In this document: positions 11,061-22,640 of the stretch, piece by piece | Layout of the letters: every line of letters starts with the position of its first letter | Position numbering within the stretch: the first letter of the stretch is position 1 | Assembly (NCBI GenBank): GCA_034440615.1 | Contig: JAOTOM010005186.1 | Coordinates: 372,001 to 436,000 of the forward strand | DNA: 64,000 nucleotides | DNA from: Ashinkailepas kermadecensis | Lineage: Eukaryota; Arthropoda; Thecostraca; Neolepadidae | Direction: 5' to 3' | Notes under the pieces: model-generated | Databases searched by the model: none | The model's input: the letters and a program-made list of their open reading frames with translations, nothing else | Told to the model about the DNA's origin: nothing | Program-made: the position numbers and the translations under genes

Positions 11061-11935
11061 CCCTGGTCCTAAAGGAACAAAAGGACCAGGAATTAAATAA
11101 CACATCGGTTCTTCGAAAACGTGCCGGTATCTCACAAACATCGTCGGTGCACAAAAAAACAACAAAACATTAAAAAGAGTCGAGTTCTTTCAAATGTGCC
11201 GGGTCCCAACACAAATTGGATCGAGCCCTAAAACATATCTTCAGACGAAGGAAAACGCAACGGTCCTAAAAGAACACCTGGCTAGGGCCTCGGTTCGGTA
11301 AACAATCTGGGAGCGTATTGAACCAAAGAGATGCGGTTCATGAAAGCTCAGCGGGTATCCTGATTTCTTAGCCACCGTAAAAGGTGGGAAGAAGATAACT
11401 AATCATCGAATTGAAGTAATAAAATTATTCAAGCAAGCCCCCATATGAAGCATTCTACACGTGAAATATAGCACACAATTGTGGCAGCAATTAGCAAAAC
11501 GTGGGAGGCATAGCAGAAACCGGAGAATCGCACGAAGTGTGGCGAATGCGCAAGGAGGATGTACAAGCGTTGGCGTTTTGGCGACTCGTTATTAACTGGA
11601 ATGCCTGACATTCTAAAATTTTACATTTTTAGGTGACTTGTACCGATATCACTTCAACAGAGTGAGGTGACTTATTAAGGGATACCAAAATAAAAAGAAC
11701 ATTCGAACAGGTTGGGGGAGGGGGCTAGGGTTGAAATCCGGTGACTGAGAAACGATGGTGGTATATTGGGCCCCTTCCACAGGACAATTAAGTTGGTCAC
11801 TAATTATTTCATTTAAAATAATGCAAATGGCCCTCTTTGAAAAAAATAGTGTTCAAAATCCGGGGACTTTACAAAGGGGGTAGGTGGGCCCCCTCCAAAT
11901 CCGTTTTCCCCCTAGCGCAAATCTATACGCCACAG
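11061..11935. repeat. unique tail of the satellite-bearing hAT-like element, copy A
   Basis: Colinear matches to 30190-31075 include AATTAGCAAAACGTGGGAG, GGGTTGAAATCCGGTGA and TTGGTCACTAATTATT. No coding potential was recognised. Confidence 0.7.
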
Positions 11936-12454
11936 ACCTGGAGACCTCAATAAATTCCAGTGTGTCGCTGTCGTGGGAAATGTGGAGCACCTCAGCACGT
12001 CTCGTGTTGTAAACAGGGCTGGGCGGTTAAAACAAACATTCCGTGTAGGCCTGTGGCGTGGGAACCCGACCGACCGGGCGGCCCTCAGTCGCGTGCGCCG
12101 GCAGCGAGCCCGCTGAGTCGCCGTCGCTCTCCCCACCGCACGTCCCCATGTAACGGCCGCACCGTCCCCATCCCCACTCCCCCAGCGATGCGGGCACCCC
12201 TGTCGGACGATGGGCCTGTGTCCGACCAGCGTGCCCGGACCCAGGCGCGTCCAGGCACGTCAATGGGAAGGCGAGCTGCCAGACAGGATGGACGCCCCTC
12301 CAAGCCGCTGGTGTTCAGCGACTATGAAAATGCACGAAGCACTTGCTGTAGCAGTCCATTGCAAGTCGTTGCGGACATGGCAGGTTATGCCGTTCGGAGG
12401 CGAGCTGGGTGCGCTCCTGCTCCGCTCCTGCTCCGCTCCTGCTCCGCCCCGGCT

Positions 12455-12491
<37 letters not shown>

Positions 12492-12813
12492 GCCTGCCCC
12501 CTGGGGTGGCGTCTCCCGCCGCGAGATGGCTCCAGCGGTGCGCGCCGGCGGCCGGCCGAGTGGCGGCGCTCGGGCCCGGCTTCACACGCGACGCGGGGCA
12601 GACGAGGCGCGCGTTCGGTGGTGCGGTGGGCGCCTGCGGTCCAGTGTCGCTCTGAAGGTGCCGTCTGACGGAGACAGTGGTGCGACGCGTGACGATCTGC
12701 GCCGTCCAGCCGGTGAGACGAACTCGGTCGAGCCGTCTAGCCGGAGCAGAATCACCAGCCGCAGGCAGCACTTTGCCGCGGCTGATTTGGAGTCAGAGCG
12801 GCGATCCCGTGCA
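11936..12813 (+). promoter_or_regulatory. CpG-rich region, candidate promoter and first exon ending in CAG-GTAAGT
   Basis: GC content rises sharply, CpG is dense and a GCC trinucleotide run occurs at about 12455-12485. A full-consensus donor CAG followed by GTAAGT is present, with the last exon base at 12813. All three frames remain open over long parts because of composition, so coding status cannot be decided. No TATA motif or clear ATG context was found. A GC-rich noncoding first exon of a plus-strand gene is the best guess. Confidence 0.35.
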
Positions 12814-12942
12814 GGTAAGTCGTGAGGTGGAGTTGGACGCCTGCCTGCCGCCAGGTGGCGACGACGTCGGCGCTTCGTGGGGAGCGGCCGTGCGATTCCC
12901 GCGGACTGCGAGCATCTGGGACGAATCGCGGAAATTGCCGCA

Positions 12943-13125
12943 ACCACCCGGACCGGTGCCGACCTGTGCAGCCGTGCAGCAGCCACCCGGACCGGTGCCG
13001 ACCTGTGGAGCCGTGCAGCAGCCACCCGGACCGGTGTCGACCTGTGCAGCCGTGCAGCAGCCACCCGGACCGGTGCGACCTGTGCAGCCGTGCAACAGGG
13101 CCGGTGCCGACCTGTGCAACTTTGG
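12943..13125. repeat. 39-bp minisatellite, about four copies
   Basis: A unit around CACCCGGACCGGTGCCGACC repeats at 39-base spacing, the last copies shortened. If the donor at 12813 is used, the array lies in the intron. Confidence 0.9.
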
Positions 13126-13365
13126 CAACAGACAGTAGCCGGTGCTCAGGAACATCCAGCCACCCGCACCTGGTCGCCCAACCCCCCCCCAAAAAAAAAA
13201 ACTCGAACTTCGGTCGCTTCGTTGTCAGACGAATTGCACAATTGCACAAATCGTTGTTGTTGTGGTTTCCGAAAGTTGCAAACAATTCAGACTTGCGGAA
13301 GTGGCAATGGGAGGATTTCGCGATTTGTGTTGTCTTTGTAGTTGGATGTTTAGCACCTCGTTGGG
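13126..13365. other. short non-repetitive stretch
   Basis: It holds a C run joined to an A run at about 13184-13201, and otherwise no recognisable gene. Confidence 0.4.
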
Positions 13366-13510
13366 TACCGACACCAACACTGACCTGGCAAGTCAACTGA
13401 TGTCACTGACTGGACCATTGTGATATCTCTAACGTTAGGTACCGACACCGACCTGGCAACTCAACTGCTGTCACTGACTGCACCATTGTGATATCTCTAA
13501 CGTGCATCCA
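13366..13510. repeat. tandem duplication of about 70 bp
   Basis: Two copies beginning GGTACCGACACC and ending CATTGTGATATCTCTAACGT lie side by side with few differences. Confidence 0.9.
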
Positions 13511-14326
13511 TGCAATGTAGCTCACCTCGTCAAAAAGACCACGGGAGCGGTCACTTTTCACTTTCACTAAGTTTTTCAATGAGCACTGCCCAGTGGAAAA
13601 GTTGACAGCGCTCAAAGAGAAGACTGGGTGCTGGAAAGCTCCTAACTAGATACGAAGTACCACTACTGGAACAATGCCGGATTGTCTCATTTTGAGCAAA
13701 GCCAAGACGATACGACTCGGTTGATAGACTCGGTGTTGTGCCGAATGATCTCTTCCTACAGTGATGCAACACCAGTGTCAAGTTTCCATCGGTATTCAAA
13801 GCCGTCTCGTGGAATTATCTCAGGTTCATAACAGCAGACGTAAATCTCTAGGCCGTTTCCCAACAGGTCTTCCCCCAAATTGTTATCGCCTGGAGCGACT
13901 TTGAGTGTTCCGTTTTGCCTAAGTGACTGGGGCGCTTCATCAGCTGGGCTGCTTTACAGTGGGGAGTCGGAGGGATCTTCATGCCGTTGATCTTCGCGCT
14001 ACACAAGCATATGCGTCCATGAGTCGAAAACCCAGCAAAGGATGCGAGTGGCACGGTGCCTTTCATGCGAAAGAAAGCGCTTGCGACAAGCACCAGGATT
14101 TTCTTCAGGTGGGCCGGACCGAAACAAAAAAATAATGAAGCAAAGAACGCTTTCGGCACGCTTCGCGCGCCCGAATTATTTTTCATCTAAATTATCTAAA
14201 CTTCATCTAGTGTATTTATAGTTGCTAAGGGGAAGGGCCGATCCCCTTGGCTGCGCTTCTGGCGGCATGCGACTGCAGATTCCTTTCGGCGATGGCTTTA
14301 CCAAGGTCCTGAGTCCGCATATATGT
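13511..14326. other. no recognised feature
   Basis: The sequence is non-repetitive by eye. Open frames of 70-110 codons on both strands lack recognisable motifs or convincing splice sites. Confidence 0.4.
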
Positions 14327-14339
14327 AGAGGCCCAGCCG

Positions 14340-14527
14340 TTTGCTTGTTTGTTTGTTCATTGGGTGGTTCACGACGCAATTTATGCACGATCACGGCTAA
14401 TGGCGCCGCTCACACTGTTTCGCCGGTGGGCCGCGGGATTGGAAATGTCTCGAATGGTGCGAGTGTTGAACCCAGGACCTTGGTAACCAGAGTTGAACAC
14501 CTTAACCACCCGGCCACTCCAGCCCCC
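14340..14527 (-). mobile_element. tRNA-derived SINE with AAACA tail and 13-bp target duplication
   Basis: On the minus strand the element begins with a tRNA-like head: GGAGTGGCCGGGTGGTTAAG resembles the A box and D arm of a Leu- or Ser-type tRNA, and GGTCCTGGGTTCAACAC resembles a B box. About 100 bases follow and the element ends in a tail of roughly four AAACA units. AGAGGCC(C/T)AGCCG flanks both sides (14327-14339 and 14528-14540), one mismatch in 13. The body differs from the core shared by the other SINEs in this window, so it is a separate family. Confidence 0.82.
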
Positions 14528-14540
14528 AGAGGCCTAGCCG

Positions 14541-15705
14541 GTCCCATTCGGCATACACCCGACTACGGGAGCCCTCACGTGGACTTGATCTCGATGCTTC
14601 TTGCCTGGACAGAATGCTTGACCGATGGAGTTGATGAGTTTTGTCTGACATGCTGGTTTTGATGCTCAGTATCGGTGCTATATGGAAGATTTTCCATCTT
14701 ATATGCGTCAGTTTATTGCGTGGACCGGATAGTTTCTGTCTTGCTTCAGTTCACAGAACATTTCTACCGTCATCTTAAAAGCATGCCCTGAATTTAGAGA
14801 TGTCAGATCAAAGAAAATTACCATATGCTATCCCGATGTGACGGCAGGCCAAACGCGTGACGTCATTGATTCCAGGCCATGGTGGTTTCAGACCAGGTGC
14901 CGATCTAAATCGTATCCATGTTGTATTTCATAGCGATCAGCAGCATAATGTCCGCAAGCTTGGACGACTATCCCAAGGCACACGACCTTTCACCATGTCC
15001 ATCACACGTTGAATATAAACGGTGCGTATTAGCACATTTTCCATACTATTTTTCCTTTATTACTATGCATGACTTCAGTATCGGCTGTTTGAAAGTGTTG
15101 CTTAGTAAGGTTTCCTCAATTTTTGCCTTACCTGATTATAACGTCAACCATGTGGCGTCAACCATAACTGCAGAAAGTAAGCCTGTGTATCCGCGATACT
15201 CACCAGATCCAGCGCCTCCGACTGCCGTCCCAATCGGGAAAATCTGTCTATTCGATACCGAAAAAAATTGGTGGGAGGTACTCAAATTGTCGTTTTTCGA
15301 TTTCACTTCACCTGTGACGTCAAGTGACCGCAAGGTCACAATGTTGACATCCCGCGACCGCGCGTGATGTGGGCTATAGGCCACCGTTTGATCAACCCGA
15401 GTCCGAGATTTGGACGTGAGTCCCATGGATACATGAGGGGAGGGTCGACAGCCTGACCTGTGACCCATGCAACTAGTTGCACTTTTACTACTGGGCCCCT
15501 TTTACTACTGCCAGCCCTGGTACCGAAAATTCCGGTCCCTGCTTGAGTGCGTGATTTAAACAAAACAAAAAACTATCTGTCATCTGCGTCTGTCACCGGG
15601 GAGATTGCCTGGTTAAAAAGTTAAGTACTGCTTGAATTCTTCAGGAAACCTGTGCGTGCTATTTTAGTTCCGTGTCCTCATATCGTGGTGGCATGCATGT
15701 CACCT
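14541..15705. other. no recognised gene
   Basis: A plus-strand open frame at 14918-15367 has no recognisable domain. No tandem array or transposon ends were noticed. Confidence 0.4.
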
Positions 15706-16567
15706 CAGTGGCAGCATGCTGCCACCAGTGCCACTGCAACTGAGGTCGCTGTTAGGCAGCATGCTGCCACTGAGGTCGCTGTTAGGCAGCATGCTGCCAC
15801 TAGTGCCACTGCCACTGAGGTCGCTGTTAGACAGCATGCTGCCACTAGTGCCACTGCCACTGAGGTCGCTGTTAGACAGCATGCTGCCACTAGTGCCACT
15901 GCCACTGAGGTCGCCGTTAGACAGCATGCTGCCACTAGTGCCACTGCCACTGAGGTCGCTGTTAGGCAGCATGCTGCCACTAGTGCCACTGCCACTGAGG
16001 TCGCTGTTAGACAGCATGCTGCCACTAGTGCCACTGCCACTGAGGTCGCCGTTAGACAGCATGCTGCCACTAGTGCCACTGCCACTGAGGTCGCTGTTAG
16101 ACAGCATGCTGCCACTAGTGCCACTGCCACTGAGGTCGCCGTTAGGCAGCATGCTGCCACTAGTTCCACTGCCACTGAGGTCGCCGTTAGACAGCATGCT
16201 GCCACTAGTGCCACTGCCACTGAGGTCGCTGTTAGACAGCAGGCTGCCACTAGTGCCACTACCACTGAGGTCGCCGTTAGACAGCATGCTGCCACTGGTG
16301 CCACTGAGGTCGCTGTTAGACAGCATGCTGCCACTAGTGCCACTGCCACTGAGGTCGTCGTTAGACAGCATGCTGCCACTAGTTCCACTGCCACTGAGGT
16401 CGCCGTTAGACAGCATGCTGTCACTGGTGCCACTGCCACTGAGGTCGCTGTTAGACAGCATGCTGCCACTAGTGCCACTGCCACTGAGGTCGCTGTTAGA
16501 CAGCATGCTGCCACTGGTGCCACTGACACTGAGGTCGCCGTTAGACAGCATGCTGCCACTGGTGCCG
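15706..16567. repeat. 45-bp minisatellite, about 19 copies
   Basis: The unit carries GCATGCTGCCACTAGTGCCA and GAGGTCGCTGTTAGACA. Copies are highly alike, with C/T differences and a few shortened units. Because 45 is a multiple of three and the unit lacks stops in several frames, long open frames occur on both strands (for example a 15-residue repeat ATSATATEVAVRQHA). These are repeat readings. Confidence 0.97.
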
Positions 16568-16639
16568 GGTAACACTGGTGCACTGGTGCATCAATGCTAC
16601 CCGGAGCGCGGCGGTGTGTCCTGCTTAGTGCGCCTCGAT

Positions 16640-16846
16640 ACACCCAGAGTACCCAGTCTGCCCCGACAGTCCCCACACCCCTTCACCCCCCTCATGGTAC
16701 CAGAGGACCCAGTCTGCCCCGACAGTCCCCACACCCCTTCCCCACTCTGGGTACCAGAGTACCCAGTCTGCCCCGACAGTCCCCACATCCCTTCCCTCTC
16801 TGGGTACCAGAGTACCCAGTCTGCCCGACACTCTGCCCCGACACAG
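16640..16846. repeat. minisatellite of about 55-60 bp, left part
   Basis: Three to four copies share CAGTCTGCCCCGACAGTCCC and GGGTACCAGAGTACC. The related array resumes after the SINE. Confidence 0.88.
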
Positions 16847-17009
16847 GGGCCGCGGTAGCTCAGTTGGTAGAGTGTCGGACTCTTGATCGCAAGATTGTGG
16901 GTTCGAATCTCACAACCGACAGCATTACCGAGTCCACCCGCGACAAATCAGCATGAGAGGTTGGCGACGCTATATGACCTAGCGGTTGAATGCGTTGTAA
17001 AAGAACCCA
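16847..17009 (+). mobile_element. tRNA-Lys-like SINE inside a minisatellite
   Basis: The head has a good A box (GGTAGCTCAGTTGGTAGAG), a GACTCTTGATCG anticodon-loop region resembling Lys-CTT, and a B box (GGGTTCGAATCTC). Poor pairing of the anticodon stem argues against a working tRNA gene. A core follows with GAGTCCACCCGCGAC, GAGAGGTTGGCGACGC and GCGTTGTAAAAGAACC, matched by copies at 42995, 51848 and 52810. Minisatellite lies on both sides, so it inserted into or was duplicated with the array. A target duplication is not clear. Confidence 0.82.
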
Positions 17010-17205
17010 AGGTTCTTTTTCTGCCAGACACTCCCACACCCTTTCTCCTCTTTGGATACCAGAGCACCCAGTCTGCTCCGGCTGACCAGGCCCCACACCC
17101 TTCCCCTCCGTGGGAACCGATGTATCCAGCCTACCTCGGCTGACCAGGCCCCATACCCCTTCCGCTCCGTTGATGCCAGTGTGCCCAGTCTGCCCCGACT
17201 GGCCG
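17010..17205. repeat. minisatellite continued, right part
   Basis: Copies containing CCCACACCCTT, a TACCAGAG-type block and CCCAGTCTGC continue at irregular spacing of about 55-65 bases. Confidence 0.8.
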
Positions 17206-17239
17206 GCCGGACTCTTCGCCTGCACCCAGTCGGCGGTTA

Positions 17240-17408
17240 TGTCTCGGTAGCCGAGGAAATCTCGGTACCCGGGGCCATCTCGGTAGCCGGGGCCATCTCT
17301 GTAGCCGGGGCCATCTCTGTAGCCGGTGCCGTCTCTGTAGCCGGTGCCGTCTCGGTAGCCGGGGCTGTCTCGGTAGCCGAGACCGTCTCGGTAGCCGGTG
17401 CCGATCGG
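17240..17408. repeat. 18-bp minisatellite, about nine copies
   Basis: The unit is close to CTCGGTAGCCGGGGCCAT with small substitutions. It reads as SVAGAI repeats in one frame. Confidence 0.95.
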
Positions 17409-18894
17409 TTGTTGACGGTGACGTCACGTCGGCGCGGACCACATCTGGGCAGCACGTGCGTGTGACCGTCCTCCCCGCCAGCGGAGCAGTGGAGACACTC
17501 GGCCGGCAGACCGCTCCCTCCGGGGGCAGACTGACTGCCTCCTTATATCATGGGCACCGTCGGATTTGCACTTTGTAATCCTGGATGAGGAGAGGAAGAT
17601 TGTTGGGTGACCGAATACGAAGAATATATTTCCCTTCAAACCTGAGACGTCACATTCTCTGTCTGCACTTTCCAGTGAATCTTAAGCACTTCATCACCGA
17701 TCATTTAATCATCAAACAGCAACATTATACCTCAAAATCGGAAAAATGAGAGGATGGTTTTGTGGAGAGGTAATGTTCTGGATGGCAAAATCCAGAAACA
17801 GTCCGTTTTCCGACCCTGATCACGGGTCACCAGCACTCATCCATTCATTCGTCCATTCATCCATCGAGCACGTCACTCCACACTCATCCATTCATTCGTC
17901 CCTATATCCGATCGTCCAACTAACTAACCAACGGACCCACCAGCCAACCAACCAACCCACAGATCCACCGACCGTCTGATCAATCAGCCAACAAACTAAC
18001 CAACCAACCTACATCGATACCTATCTACCAACCAGCAAAACAGTCAATCGATTAATCTACCGGAAAAACGACCAACATTCGCCGTCCGGCCTCCCACCCT
18101 TCCGCTTGTCCGTGGATTTATGAGTACATCAGTGCCCTCCATCCAGTCGGTAGATCAATTGTTTCGGCTCCTGTGTGCGTCTGCCGGTCAGAGCATCTGT
18201 CTGACCCGCTGAACTCTGGAGAATAGTATAACTGGAGATGGGCGTAGGAGCGGCTCCAATGTTGAGGGGAAGCCGATTTTGATGCCAATCTTTCCCGGTC
18301 ATCGCCATAGGGTTAATGGTTTAGATCAAAGAAAATGATGGAGGGGAGAGATGTCACCCCCCCCCCAGCTCCCTAGAGACTACACCCATGTCTAGGCACT
18401 CCCCACTGATGGTTCTCTAAGCACTGAATAGCTCCCATCGGCTATCCACTGGGTCAAACACATGCTGAATGCAGCGGCCATTCCCATCCAATCAAAATCA
18501 GGACACCCACAGCAATGCCCAAATCGGACAGAGTGGGGACGATTCGATTTCCAAGTGATACAAATCCAGTACAAAATAAAAGCACTGCGGTAACTGCCAC
18601 TGATAATGAAACGAAAAAAAACGCTATGGTGGCTTCCCCCATCCCATCCCTGCAGCCTCGATCACTGGTTCACTGCACAGTTGGTCACTGGTGAAAGCGC
18701 TGGGATCACCGGTTGACTGACCAGTTGGTCACCAGAGACCTCTGTTCGCCTGGTCGCAGCTCGGCCGCTGCACTCCATCGCGCGCCGTTGAGCGGCGGGT
18801 CAGGTTCCGAACACGATCCGGCTGCGCGGTCAGCAGCTCAGGCCGACCGTCACGGTCACGAGCTGAGTGGAACGCCACGGGATCTGCCGCTGGG
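17409..18894. other. non-coding stretch with simple repeats
   Basis: From about 17830 to 17910 there are ATTC/ATCC-type repeats and from 17920 to 18030 CCAA-type repeats. A C run lies at 18357. No gene was recognised. Confidence 0.55.
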
Positions 18895-19315
18895 CGGATC
18901 ACCATGGTTCGGAGCTGGGCGGACCACCATAGTCAGGAGTTGGGCGGACCACCATAGTCGGGAGCTGGGCGGACCACTATAGTCGGGAGCTGGGCAGACC
19001 GTCATAGCCAGAAGCTTGGGGACCGTCATAGTCAGAAGCTTGGGGGACCACCGTAGTCGGGAGCTCGGCGGACCGCCATAGTCGGGAGTTGGGCAGACCT
19101 CTGTAGTCAGGAGCTGGGCGGACCACCGTAGTGGGGAGCTGGGCGGACCACCATAGTCTGGAGCTGGGCAGACCTCTGTAGTCAGAAGCTGGGCGGACCG
19201 GCATAGTCGGGAGCTGGGCGGACCGGCATGGTCGGGAGCTGGGCGGACCGGTATGGTCGGGAGCCGGGCGGACCGGCATAGTCGGGAGCTGGGCGGACCA
19301 CCATAGTCGGGGGGT
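18895..19315. repeat. 25-bp minisatellite, about 16 copies
   Basis: The unit combines GGGCGGACCACCATAGTC with GGGAGCT or a close variant. Confidence 0.95.
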
Positions 19316-19518
19316 GGCAGCCTGCTGAGACTAGATGTTCTCCATATTCATCACCGACATACCTAACGCCGACTCGGCGTCGTGACCTTGACTCAACTCA
19401 CCTCCACCGCTGGCTTCACCACCCGGCAGTCTCTCGGGCGTGGGCGGACCACAATACCGGCACCCGTCCCATCGGCGAGCAGTCTGGCCGGCTGACAAAC
19501 ACGGCCATCAAGCTGCCA

Positions 19519-20700
19519 CACCCAGTGTGTCAGATGTACCACCGTGCCTGTCATCTGGTGGGGCGGCGGTGGCCGCACACCCAGTGTGTCAGATGCACCA
19601 CCGTGCCTGTCATCTGGTGGGTCGGCGGTGGCCGCACACCCAGTGTGTCAGATGTACCACCGTGCCGGTCATCTGGTGGGTCGGCGGTGGCCGCGCACCC
19701 AGTGTGTCAGATGTACCACCGTGCCGGTCATCTGGTGGGTCGGCGGTGGCCGCGCACCCAGTGTGTCAGATGCACCACCGTGCCGGTCATCTGGCGGGGC
19801 GGCGGTGGCCGCGCACCCAGTGTGTCAGATGTACCACCGTGCCGGTCATCTGGCGGGGCGGCGGTGGCCGCGCACCCAGTGTGTCAGATGTACCACCGTG
19901 CCGGTCATCTGGCGGGGCGGCGGTGGCCGCGCACCCAGTGTGTCAGATGCACCACCGTGCCTGTCATCTGGTGGGTCGGCGGTGGCCGCGCACCCAGTGT
20001 GTCAGATGTACCACCGTGCCGGTCATCTGGTGGGTCGGCGGTGGCCGCGCACCCAGTGTGTCAGATGTACCACCGTGCAGGTCATCTGGTGGGTCGGCGG
20101 TGGCCGCGCACCCAGTGTGTCAGATGTACCACCGTGCCTGTCATCTGGCGGGGCGGCGGTGGCCGCGCACCCAGTGTGTCAGATGTACCACCGTGCCTGT
20201 CATCTGGTGGGTCGGCGGTGGCCGCGCACCCAGTGTGTCAGATGTACCACCGTGCCTGTCATCTGGCGGGGCGGCGGTGGCCACGCAGCCAGTGTGTCAG
20301 ATGCACCACCGTGCCTGTCATCTGGCGGGTCGGCGGTGGCCGCGCACCCAGTGTGTCAGATGTACCACCGTGCCGGTCATCTGGTGGGTCGGCGGTGGCC
20401 GCGCACCCAGTGTGTCAGATGTACCACCGTGCCGGTCATCTGGTGGGTCGGCGGTGGCCGCGCACCCAGTGTGTCAGATGTACCACCGTGCCGGTCATCT
20501 GGTGGGGCGGCGGTGGCCGCGCACCCAGTGTGTCAGATGCACCACCGTGCCTGTCATCTGGCGGGGCGGCGGTGGCCGCGCAGCCAGTGTGTCAGATGCA
20601 CCACCGTGCCTGTCATCTGGCGGGGCGGCGGTGGCCGCGCACCCAGTGTGTCAGATGCACCACCGTGCCTGTCATCTGGTGGGTCGGCGGTGGCCGCGCC
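19519..20700. repeat. 59-bp minisatellite, about 20 copies
   Basis: Each unit has CACCCAGTGTGTCAGATGTA, a CACCGTGCCGGTCATCTGG block and GGCGGTGGCCGCG. Copies differ mainly at a few C/T and G/C sites, indicating recent expansion or homogenisation. The unit has no stop in the plus-strand frames, so frames rotate through the array and stay open for hundreds of codons. Confidence 0.97.
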
Positions 20701-20821
20701 ACCAGCGGGCTGCGGACGTGCCGGCCGTGTCCGACGTGCCGGCCGTGTCCGACGTGTCGGCACCCGCCGGACCGGTGCGGTCCATCCGACCGCGCTGACG
20801 TGACCGATGTGGCGCGGCGGC
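20701..20821. repeat. 18-bp short tandem segment between two arrays
   Basis: Three copies close to GACGTGCCGGCCGTGTCC join the 59-bp array to the next one. Confidence 0.8.
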
Positions 20822-22315
20822 AGCTGTCGGGCCGTCCACGGACCAGTGGCGGGTGTCGGGCCGTCCACGGACCAGTGGCGGGTGTCGGGCCGTCCACGGA
20901 CCAGCGGACCAGCGGCGGGAGGTGTCGGGCTGTCCACAGACCAGTGGCGGGTGTCGGGCCATCCACGGACCAGCGGCGGGAGGTGTCGGACCGTCCGCGG
21001 ACCAGCGGCGGAAGGTGTCGGGCTGCCCACGGACCAGCGGCGGGAGGTGTCGGGCCGTCCGCGGACCATCGGACCAGCGACGGGAGGTGTCGGGCCGTCC
21101 GCGGAACAGCGGACCAGCGACGGGAGGTGTCGGGCCGTCCGCAGACCAGCGGCTACAGGAGGTGTCGGGCCGCCACGGACCAGCGGCGGCAGGTGTCGGG
21201 CTGTCCACGGACCAGCGGCGGGAGGTGTCGGGCCGTCCGCGGACCATCGGACCAGCGGACCAGCGACTGGAGGTGTCGGGCCGTCCGCGGACCAGCGGCT
21301 ACAGGAGGTGTCGGGCCGTCCGCAGACCATCGGACCAGCGGACCAGCGACTGGAGGTGTCCGGCCGTCCGCGGACCATCGGACCAGCGAACCAGCGACTG
21401 GAGGTGTCGGGCCGTCCGCGGACCTCGGACCAGCGGACCAGCGGCGGGAGGTGTCGGGCCGTCCGCGGACCAGCGGCTACAGGAGGTGTCGGGCCGTCCG
21501 CGGACCAGCGGCTACAGGAGGTGTCGGGCCGTCCGCGGACCAGCGGCTACAGGAGGTGTCGGGCCGTCCGCGGACCAGCGGCTACAGGAGGTGTCGGGCC
21601 GTCCGCGGACCAGCGGCTACAGGAGGTGTCGGGCCGTCCGCGGACCAGCGGCTACAGGAGGTGTCGGGCCGTCCGCGGACCAGCGGCTACAGGAGGTGTC
21701 GGGCCGTCCGCGGACCAGCGGCGGCAGGTGTCGGGCTGTCCTCGGACCAGCGGCTACAGGAGGTGTCGGGCCGTCCTCGGACCAGCGGCGGCAGGTGTCG
21801 GGCCGTCCTCGGACCAGCGGCGGCAGGTGTCGGGCTGTCCTCGGACCAGTGGCGGCAGGTGTCGGGCCGTCCTCGGACCAGCGGCGGCAGGTGTCGGGCC
21901 GTCCTCGGACCAGTGGCGGCAGGTGTCGGGCCGTCCTCGGACCAGTGGCGGCAGGTGTCGGGCTGTCCTCGGACCAGTGGCGGCAGGTGTCGGGCCGTCC
22001 TCGGACCAGCGACGGGAGGTGTCGGGCCGTCCGCGGACCAGTGGCGGCAGGTGTCGGGCCGTCCTCGGACCAGTGGCTACAGGAGGTGTCGGGCCGTCCT
22101 CGGACCAGTGGCGGCAGGTGTCGGGCTGTCCTCGGACCAGTGGCGGCAGGTGTCGGGCCGTCCTCGGACCAGCGACGGGAGGTGTCGGGCCGTCCGCGGA
22201 CCAGTGGCGGCAGGTGTCGGGCCGTCCTCGGACCAGTGGCTACTGGAGGTGTCGGGCCGTCCTCGGACCAGCGACTGGAGGTGTCGGGCCGTCCTCGGAC
22301 CAGTGGCCGGCCGCC
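20822..22315. repeat. 32/35-bp minisatellite with higher-order variants, about 45 copies
   Basis: The shared block is GGTGTCGGGCCGTCCGCGGA followed by CCAGCGGC. Some units end GGCA (32 bp) and others CTACAGGA (35 bp), and GGACCATC duplications lengthen others. Runs of one variant occur, for example seven or more 35-bp units at 21450-21715 and mainly 32-bp units after 21715, showing blockwise expansion. The 971-codon open frame across this and the preceding array is a repeat artefact. Confidence 0.96.
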
Positions 22316-22439
22316 GAGCGGTTATCGCAGCCGCATCGCACTGGGCCACTAATTGTTTGTCGATGGCCGCCGCTCGCCAGGTAAACAACGGGCTGGCGGT
22401 GTCATCCACGGCTCTGCTGACAGCGACTGACCGCCGATA

Positions 22440-22640
22440 ATGACCCCTGGTCACCAGCTGACCGCTGCTGATGACCAGTGTTTGCAAGCTGATGTGTGCT
22501 TATGACCAGTGGTCAACACCTGGCGGATACTGATGACCAGTGGGTAGTAGTTAGGAATGCTGGTGACCAGTGACCAGTAGCTAGGGATGCTATGACCAGT
22601 GGTCAGCAGTTGGGGATGCTGACAAGCCCTGACGGCTGCA
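22440..22640. repeat. degenerate repeats around TGACCAGTGG
   Basis: About six loosely spaced copies of GATGACCAGTGG or close forms occur with GGGATGCT blocks. Confidence 0.75.

Larger units (their letters stand above)
8250..11935. mobile_element. hAT-like element carrying an internal minisatellite, copy A
   Basis: The left tip CAGTGCCATATCGAAGGGGG resembles the left tip of copy B at 29264, and the right part (11420-11935) is colinear with 30535-31075, ending CGCAAATC then TACGCCACAG. Between the tips lies a degenerate minisatellite, so both copies share the layout tip, minisatellite, unique tail, tip. Copy A is about twice as long as copy B, through more minisatellite and an insertion near 10700-11060. 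No 8-bp duplication is evident around this copy, so its exact ends are provisional. No transposase is seen. Confidence 0.65.

Noticed and set aside
11936..12825. A coding gene in the CpG-rich region
   Set aside because: All frames are open through composition, so no reading frame can be chosen; only the donor site at 12814 was kept as evidence of a possible exon.
15652..16858. Open frames of 291-380 codons on both strands
   Set aside because: They are readings of a stop-free 45-bp repeat; no frame is favoured.
16847..16925. Functional tRNA-Lys gene
   Set aside because: A and B boxes are good, but the anticodon stem pairs poorly and the head is joined to a SINE core found at three other places.
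19525..22440. A 971-codon plus-strand open reading frame
   Set aside because: It runs through two unrelated minisatellites of 59 and 32/35 bp. All three plus-strand frames are open over much of the same stretch, and the product is a low-complexity rotation of the repeat units.
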